NCBI RefSeq assembly: GCF_019443285.1
Contig: NZ_CP080327.1
Coordinates: 3,158,001-3,222,000, forward strand
DNA length: 64,000 bases
Direction: 5' to 3'
From: Aquisediminimonas profunda
GTDB taxonomy: Bacteria > Pseudomonadota > Alphaproteobacteria > Sphingomonadales > Sphingomonadaceae
In this document: positions 58,521 to 64,000 of the stretch, one piece after another
Numbering within the stretch: position 1 is the first letter of the stretch
Layout of the letters: every line of letters starts with the position of its first letter
Notes under the pieces: generated by a model
What the model was told of the DNA's origin: nothing
What the model saw: only the letters and a program-made list of their open reading frames with translations
The model's database searches: none
Made by a program: the position numbers and the translations under genes

Positions 58521-58894
58521 AAATGACAGAATTCAAATCAAGCCATTTTGACAGCAGGGCAGTTGCCAGGACACTGCTACGCAAATCTCGGGCCAGAGCG
58601 CAGTATTTTGACGCAGACTTGCTGGGCGACCCGGTCTGGGAACTGCTTCTCACTCTCTTTGAAGCTGAAGAGTCGAAGCATGTTTGCGCGATTAGCGATT
58701 TGCGCCAAGGTTCGACCATGTCTGCTGACACGCTGCAACGATGGATAAAGGTCCTGGAACGACGCGGATTGCTGACAACAATCGCGGATGCCGGAATGCT
58801 GAATGCGGGTCTGGTTAAACTTACCGGGCAAGCACATCGCGCGATGGCAAGCTATTTGATGGACATTACGCATCTCGACCCAGAGCGCTTCTAA
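58517..58894 (+). CDS. Winged-helix (MarR-like) DNA-binding protein, 125 aa
   Basis: The central part ESKHVCAISDLRQGSTMSADTLQRWIKVLERRGLLTTI is a MarR-type helix-turn-helix with a recognition helix and wing. The ATG overlaps the GNAT stop (ATGA). It is short for MarR (usual 140-150 aa) and lacks part of the dimer helices. Co-transcribed with the GNAT gene, so it may be a regulator of the locus or a sensor. A strong terminator follows. Confidence 0.75.
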   Translation: MKMTEFKSSHFDSRAVARTLLRKSRARAQYFDADLLGDPVWELLLTLFEAEESKHVCAISDLRQGSTMSADTLQRWIKVLERRGLLTTIADAGMLNAGLVKLTGQAHRAMASYLMDITHLDPERF

Positions 58895-58909
58895 CCGTTT
58901 CTCGCGACT

Positions 58910-58948
58910 GTGGCGTGCATGGCGACAATCCGTGCACGCCACTTTTTT
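58910..58948 (+). terminator. Rho-independent terminator
   Basis: GTGGCGTGCATGG (58910-58922) pairs with CCGTGCACGCCAC (58930-58942) through 13 positions including one T-G, around a 7-base loop CGACAAT, followed by TTTTTT (58943-58948). It is an intrinsic terminator for the GNAT/winged-helix operon; the stem could also stop gltD reading from the other side. Confidence 0.9.
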
Positions 58949-60384
58949 CAATAGGGAAGTTCGGTTTCACCCATGAGAAAAAGGTCCACAGCGCGAGCGC
59001 ACTGTCGCCCCTCGCGAATTGCCCACACAACCAGACTCTGACCGCGCCGCATATCCCCGCAAGCAAAAATGCTTTCCACGCTTGTTGAATAGTCTTTCGT
59101 ATTGGCAGCAACATTACCGCGTTGATCCATCGCGACTTCTGTCTGTTCAACAAAACCCTGCGTTCGCGGGCCGACAAACCCCATGGCAAGAAAGATCAAG
59201 TCTGCCTTGAGCGTGAATTCGCTGCCCGGAATCTCACGCATCTGGCCATCCACCCATTCGACCCGGACACATTCCAGTCCTTCGACGGCACCATTTGAAC
59301 CGATGACCCGTTTGGTCAGGATGGACCAATCGCGCTCGCAGCCTTCCTCATGGCTGGTAGATGTCCTCAACTTCATCGGCCAATCGGGCCAGGTCAGTGC
59401 TTTATCCGCCTTGACCGGAGGCTTTGGCATGATCTCGATCTGAGTGACAGAGGCAGCACCCTGACGGTTTGACGTGCCGACGCAGTCCGACCCCGTATCG
59501 CCGCCGCCAATGACGATCACATGTTTGCCGGTCGCGGAAATTGTTCCGCGCGGCGCAGCGCGCACTTCATCATCTCCCGCATTGCGCTTGTTCTGCTGTG
59601 TAAGAAATTCCATGGCGAGACGAACACCCGGCAGTTCATAGCCCGGAATTTCAAGCTTTCGCGGCATTTCGGCACCGCCCGCCATCACAATCGCATCAAA
59701 ATTCGCTCGAAGCGATTCAACAGAAACGGAAACACCGACCTCGGTGCTGGTTCGCAGTTCGACGCCTTCTGCTTCCATCTGCACCAGTCGACGATTGATC
59801 AGATGCTTTTCCATCTTGAAGTCAGGGATACCGTAGCGAAGCAAACCGCCCATCCGGTCGTTCTTCTCAAACAGCGTAACGCTGTGCCCAGCGCGCGCAA
59901 GCTGCTGGGCGCACGCCATGCCAGCCGGCCCGGATCCGACTACAGCAACTGATTTCCCGGTCTTGCTCTTCGGGAGCTGTGGGGAAATCCAGCCTTCCTG
60001 CCACCCTCGGTCAACAATAGCGCATTCAATCGACTTGATGGTAACAGGGGCATCGTCGATATTCAGCGTGCAGCTTTCTTCACAGGGCGCTGGACAAATT
60101 CGACCGGTGAACTCGGGAAAGTTGTTCGTCGAATGCAGCAGTTCAAGCGCATTTTTCCAATCACCCTCATAGACCAGATTGTTCCAGTCGGGGATCGTAT
60201 TGTTCACCGGGCAGCCGGTGTGACAATAAGGTATCCCGCAATTCATGCATCGTGCTGCCTGATCGCGAAGCGCAGGATCTGGCATTGGAATTGTGAACTC
60301 GCGATAATGCGTCAGCCGTTCTGCAGGCTTCGCATAGCCGCGATCCTTCCGCTCGATTTCAAGAAAGCCGGTAACTTTGCCCAC
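58948..60384 (-). CDS. gltD: Glutamate synthase small subunit
   Basis: A 478-aa NADPH-binding subunit of glutamate synthase. The N-terminal Fe-S cysteines are [17 protein letters not shown] and [15 protein letters not shown] and NADPH loops follow ([20 protein letters not shown] and [16 protein letters not shown]). It passes electrons to GltB for glutamate formation from glutamine and 2-oxoglutarate. It follows gltB by 20 bp. Confidence 0.97.
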   Translation of the reverse strand: MGKVTGFLEIERKDRGYAKPAERLTHYREFTIPMPDPALRDQAARCMNCGIPYCHTGCPVNNTIPDWNNLVYEGDWKNALELLHSTNNFPEFTGRICPAPCEESCTLNIDDAPVTIKSIECAIVDRGWQEGWISPQLPKSKTGKSVAVVGSGPAGMACAQQLARAGHSVTLFEKNDRMGGLLRYGIPDFKMEKHLINRRLVQMEAEGVELRTSTEVGVSVSVESLRANFDAIVMAGGAEMPRKLEIPGYELPGVRLAMEFLTQQNKRNAGDDEVRAAPRGTISATGKHVIVIGGGDTGSDCVGTSNRQGAASVTQIEIMPKPPVKADKALTWPDWPMKLRTSTSHEEGCERDWSILTKRVIGSNGAVEGLECVRVEWVDGQMREIPGSEFTLKADLIFLAMGFVGPRTQGFVEQTEVAMDQRGNVAANTKDYSTSVESIFACGDMRRGQSLVVWAIREGRQCARAVDLFLMGETELPY

Positions 60385-60404
60385 AATTCACTCCAATAAA
60401 ACGA

Positions 60405-63400
60405 CTACTCTGCAGCCACGGAAGCTGCAGCGAGACGCTCCGCCTCCAACTGCTTGAGCGCACGCGCATAATCACGTGGCATGATCTTGACGAAGCGCTT
60501 GAGCGATTCTTCCCAATCATCCAGAATCGCCCGGGCGCGCTTGCTGCCGGTGTAGAGATGATGCCGCTCAAGCATGATCCGCAGACGTTCTGCACTGTGG
60601 CGCAACATGTCTCCCATGCCCGTATCGTGCACGTCGATTGCACGCTGGCTCGGGCGGCCCGTACCTTCGTCGCCTTCGGCGTCAGGCAGGATTGGTTCGA
60701 CATCAACCATTGCCATGTTGCAACGTTCGCGGAAAAGGCCGTCTTCGTCATAGACATAAGCAACACCGCCAGACATGCCTGCAGCAAAGTTGCGGCCAGT
60801 CTTGCCCAGCACAACCACGACGCCACCTGTCATATATTCGCAGCCGTGATCGCCGGTTCCCTCAGCGACCGCAACCGCGCCAGAGTTGCGTACGGCAAAG
60901 CGCTCCCCCGCAACTCCGTTGAAATAGGCCTCCCCGGCAATTGCTCCATAGAGAACTGTATTTCCGACAATGATATTTTCCGTCGGCTCGCGCTTTACAT
61001 GGGATGGTTGCTTTACAATCACGCGGCCACCGGAAAGCCCCTTGCCGACATAGTCATTGGCATCACCCGTGAGTTCAAGTGTAACGCCATGCGCCAGAAA
61101 AGCGCCAAAGCTTTGTCCTGCGACACCTGTAAAGGCGATGCGGATCGTATTGTCCGGCAAACCTTCATGCCCGTAGCGTCTTGCCACTTCACCCGAGAGC
61201 ATCGCGCCAACGGTCCGATTGACATTTTTCACCTCTCGCTCGATCCGAACGGCTTCACCGCGCTCAAGCGCAGGAGCAGCGGCGGCAATCAACTCACGAT
61301 CCAGAGCCTTGTCGAGGCCATGATCCTGTGTTTCGGTCTGATGCCGCGCAGTCTCTTCAGGCAGATCCACTTCATGAAGAATGCGGGTCAGGTCGACGCC
61401 ACTCGCTTTCCAATGATCAACTGCCCGACGCATGTCGAGCCGGTCCACGCGACCGATCATGTCATCAACCGTCCGGAAGCCCATTTCCGCCATGATCTGA
61501 CGCAACTCTTCGGCAACGAAGAAGAAATAGTTGATCACATGCTCAGGCTGGCCAGTGAAGCGCTTGCGCAAAACCGGATCCTGCGTGGCCACGCCCACAG
61601 GACAGGTGTTCAGATGGCATTTGCGCATCATGATGCAACCGGCGGCAATTAGAGGGGCCGTGGCAAAACCAAATTCGTCAGCACCGAGCAGCGCTCCGAT
61701 CGCAACGTCGCGACCGGTGCGAAGCCCTCCATCGACCTGGACCGCAATCCGAGACCTGAGACCGTTCAGAAGCAAGGTTTGCTGGGTTTCGGCAAGACCG
61801 ATTTCCCACGGCGAGCCCGCATGAGTGAGAGATGTCAGGGGAGAGGCGCCGGTTCCGCCCTCATAGCCCGATACTGTGACATGATCAGCCCGGGCCTTGG
61901 CAACCCCGGCGGCAACGGTGCCAACCCCTACTTCGGACACAAGCTTCACGGAAATCCGCGCAGTCGTATTGACGTTCTTCAGGTCATGGATGAGCTGCGC
62001 CAGATCTTCGATCGAATAAATGTCATGATGCGGCGGCGGCGAGATGAGTCCCACGCCCGGTGTCGAATGACGGACGCGCGCAATGTTCTTGTCGACCTTG
62101 TCGCCGGGAAGCTGGCCACCTTCGCCCGGCTTTGCACCCTGCGCCATCTTGATCTGGATATCGTCGGCGTTGACCAGATATTCGGTGGTCACGCCAAAGC
62201 GACCGCTCGCAACCTGCTTGATCGCGGAACGCATGGAGTCCCCATTTGCAAGAGGCTTGAAACGATCGGCCTCTTCCCCACCTTCCCCGGTGTTCGACCG
62301 GGCCCCGATGCGGTTCATGGCAATTGCAAGCGTCGTATGCGCCTCCCGACTGATTGACCCGAAGCTCATGGCTCCTGTCGCAAACCGCTTCACGATCTCA
62401 CTTGCAGGCTCGACCTCATTGATATCGAGCGGCTGATCGGACTTCTTCAGTTCCATCAGGCCACGAATGGTCAGCAGGCGCTCACTCTGCTCGTTGATCG
62501 ATTTGGCAAACTCTGCATAGTTTTTCGGATCATTGCCGCGCACCGCATGCTGTAAGCTGGCAACGTTGCCCGGCGTCCAGGCGTGCTCTTCGCCACGAAC
62601 GCGATACCCGTAGATGCCCCCTGCATCGAGCATGTTCCGATAAATTGGGTTGTCGCCATAGGCGGCAGCATGGCGGCGCACCGTTTCTTCAGCGATCTCT
62701 CCAAGCCCGGCGCCTTCGATGGTCGTTGCCGTGCCAGTGAAATATTTGTCCACAAATGCCGTTGAGAGGCCAATGGCATCGAAAATCTGGGCCCCGCAAT
62801 AGGACTGGTAGGTCGAAATGCCCATCTTGGACATCACCTTCAGTATCCCTTTGCCAATCGCCTTGATGTAGTTCTTCTGCACTTGCTCGGCCGAGAGCGA
62901 AAGTCCACGACGGACGCGAATTTCCTCAAGCGTTTCAAAAGCGACGTAAGGATTTACGGCTTCCGCCCCATAGCCCGCCAGAACACAGAAATGATGCACT
63001 TCGCGCGCTTCGCCTGTTTCGACGACCAAGCCGGTTTGCATGCGAAGGCCCTGACGGACAAGGTGGTGGTGCACTGCCGCAGTCGCGAGCAATGCCGGCA
63101 TCGCAATGCGATCCGAGCTTTGCGACCGGTCTGAGAGGATCAAGATATTCCGATCGGCAAGGACGGCCTCCGTCGCTGCCCAGCACATTTCCTTAAGGGC
63201 CAGTTCAAGACCGGCAGCCCCAGTGGACGCATCCCAAGTCATATCGATCGTCTCGGTTCGGAACGCGCCGTCAAGTGTCTCTTCGACCGACCGGATCTTC
63301 TCGATGTCGGCATTTGTCAGGATCGGCTGGTCAACTTCCAGGCGCTTGTGGGTACCTGCTTCATGCCCCAGCAGATTTGGCCGCGGCCCAATCATCGAGA

Positions 63401-64000
63401 CAAGAGACATGACCAACTCTTCACGGATCGGATCAATCGGCGGGTTGGTGACCTGCGCAAAATTCTGCTTGAAATAATCGTAAAGCAATCGCGACCGTGA
63501 CGAGAGAACCGCAATTGGCGTGTCCGTCCCCATCGATCCGATCGGGTCTTCGCCGTTTGTGGCCATGGGCTCAATGAACTTGGCAATGTCTTCCTGAGTA
63601 TATCCGAATGCCTGCTGGCGATCGAGCAACACGGAAGGATCGTTGATAATTGGCTCTATGGGGGCGTCCGCAGCACCAAGGTCCTTGAGCTTGTACTGCG
63701 CGGATTCAAGCCACTTGGCATAGGGCTCTGCTGCAGCAAGCTGGGCTTTGATTTCCTCGTCCTCGATGATCCGTCCCTGCTCCATATCGATGAGCAGCAT
63801 CTTGCCCGGCTGAAGGCGCCATTTACGAACGATATTGTCTTCCTTGACGGGAAGGACACCCGATTCCGAGGCCATGATGACATGGTCATCATCAGTGACA
63901 CAGAAGCGAGCCGGCCGAAGGCCGTTGCGGTCCAGTGTCGCGCCAATTTGGCGGCCATCGGTAAAGGCCACAGCTGCCGGCCCGTCCCAAGGCTCCATCA
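60405..64000 (-). CDS. gltB: Glutamate synthase large subunit, 5' part cut by window edge
   Basis: The frame is open from the right edge (about 1198 codons visible), so roughly the first 300 residues with the glutaminase Cys are outside the window. The visible part has the central domain, the FMN/glutamate synthase barrel ([50 protein letters not shown]), the 3Fe-4S loop [17 protein letters not shown] and the C-terminal beta-helix ([20 protein letters not shown]). Forms the GltBD enzyme of nitrogen assimilation. Confidence 0.97.
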   Translation of the reverse strand, partial: MEPWDGPAAVAFTDGRQIGATLDRNGLRPARFCVTDDDHVIMASESGVLPVKEDNIVRKWRLQPGKMLLIDMEQGRIIEDEEIKAQLAAAEPYAKWLESAQYKLKDLGAADAPIEPIINDPSVLLDRQQAFGYTQEDIAKFIEPMATNGEDPIGSMGTDTPIAVLSSRSRLLYDYFKQNFAQVTNPPIDPIREELVMSLVSMIGPRPNLLGHEAGTHKRLEVDQPILTNADIEKIRSVEETLDGAFRTETIDMTWDASTGAAGLELALKEMCWAATEAVLADRNILILSDRSQSSDRIAMPALLATAAVHHHLVRQGLRMQTGLVVETGEAREVHHFCVLAGYGAEAVNPYVAFETLEEIRVRRGLSLSAEQVQKNYIKAIGKGILKVMSKMGISTYQSYCGAQIFDAIGLSTAFVDKYFTGTATTIEGAGLGEIAEETVRRHAAAYGDNPIYRNMLDAGGIYGYRVRGEEHAWTPGNVASLQHAVRGNDPKNYAEFAKSINEQSERLLTIRGLMELKKSDQPLDINEVEPASEIVKRFATGAMSFGSISREAHTTLAIAMNRIGARSNTGEGGEEADRFKPLANGDSMRSAIKQVASGRFGVTTEYLVNADDIQIKMAQGAKPGEGGQLPGDKVDKNIARVRHSTPGVGLISPPPHHDIYSIEDLAQLIHDLKNVNTTARISVKLVSEVGVGTVAAGVAKARADHVTVSGYEGGTGASPLTSLTHAGSPWEIGLAETQQTLLLNGLRSRIAVQVDGGLRTGRDVAIGALLGADEFGFATAPLIAAGCIMMRKCHLNTCPVGVATQDPVLRKRFTGQPEHVINYFFFVAEELRQIMAEMGFRTVDDMIGRVDRLDMRRAVDHWKASGVDLTRILHEVDLPEETARHQTETQDHGLDKALDRELIAAAAPALERGEAVRIEREVKNVNRTVGAMLSGEVARRYGHEGLPDNTIRIAFTGVAGQSFGAFLAHGVTLELTGDANDYVGKGLSGGRVIVKQPSHVKREPTENIIVGNTVLYGAIAGEAYFNGVAGERFAVRNSGAVAVAEGTGDHGCEYMTGGVVVVLGKTGRNFAAGMSGGVAYVYDEDGLFRERCNMAMVDVEPILPDAEGDEGTGRPSQRAIDVHDTGMGDMLRHSAERLRIMLERHHLYTGSKRARAILDDWEESLKRFVKIMPRDYARALKQLEAERLAAASVAAE

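Overview
The window looks like chromosomal DNA of an alphaproteobacterium, most likely a sphingomonad. This is inferred from the gene set (uppP, ubiG, lysC, ptsP with a GAF domain, an FzlA-like GST, gltBD) and from the large set of aerobic catabolic genes; no 16S gene is present to prove it. Base composition is about 60% GC by eye, with one clearly AT-richer stretch at about 42.9-46.2 kb. No transposase, CRISPR array, rRNA or prophage was seen.

Region 1 (1-42.6 kb) is a dense catabolic cluster of about 45 genes. After a DUF3604 lipoprotein cut by the left edge come an E1alpha/E1beta/E2 2-oxo-acid dehydrogenase operon, four zinc-independent quinone-reductase-type MDR enzymes, three Rieske oxygenase alpha subunits, three cytochromes P450, five SDRs, two NmrA-type reductases, four NTF2/SnoaL-fold proteins, two ABM-domain proteins, two VOC proteins, two ThuA-like proteins, an AhpD/CMD protein, a hotdog thioesterase, an acyl-CoA ligase, a KstD-family flavoprotein, a one-subunit molybdopterin oxidoreductase, a second E1alpha/E1beta pair with a free-standing lipoyl protein, and a LuxR-type regulator. 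The run 28.1-35.6 kb (P450, acyl-CoA dehydrogenase, DUF35 protein, thiolase, SDR, ThuA, second acyl-CoA dehydrogenase, dienoyl-CoA-reductase-like SDR) is one tightly coupled operon that resembles steroid side-chain degradation modules of actinobacteria (heteromeric ACAD plus Ltp2/DUF35 retro-aldolase). My reading is that the cluster activates a cyclic carboxylic acid or ketone (steroid, terpenoid or similar) by hydroxylation and CoA ligation and removes carbon through beta-oxidation or aldol cleavage. The substrate cannot be named from sequence. No ring-cleavage dioxygenase, ferredoxin or ferredoxin reductase was found, so parts of the pathway must lie elsewhere.

Region 2 (42.6-46.4 kb) holds a small AT-rich island: a decayed SRPBCC gene, an SGNH-type membrane-anchored acyl-esterase/transferase and an MBOAT O-acyltransferase, next to the 3' end of a tRNA-Leu(CAG) gene.

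Region 3 (46.4-64 kb) is mostly core genome: an NDUFA9-like protein, uppP, a GST/FzlA-like protein, ubiG, lysC, a nitronate-monooxygenase-like protein, ptsP, an ECF sigma factor with a cupin-containing anti-sigma factor, a small lipoprotein, a LysR/GNAT/winged-helix locus with a patterned operator, then gltD and gltB (gltB cut by the right edge).
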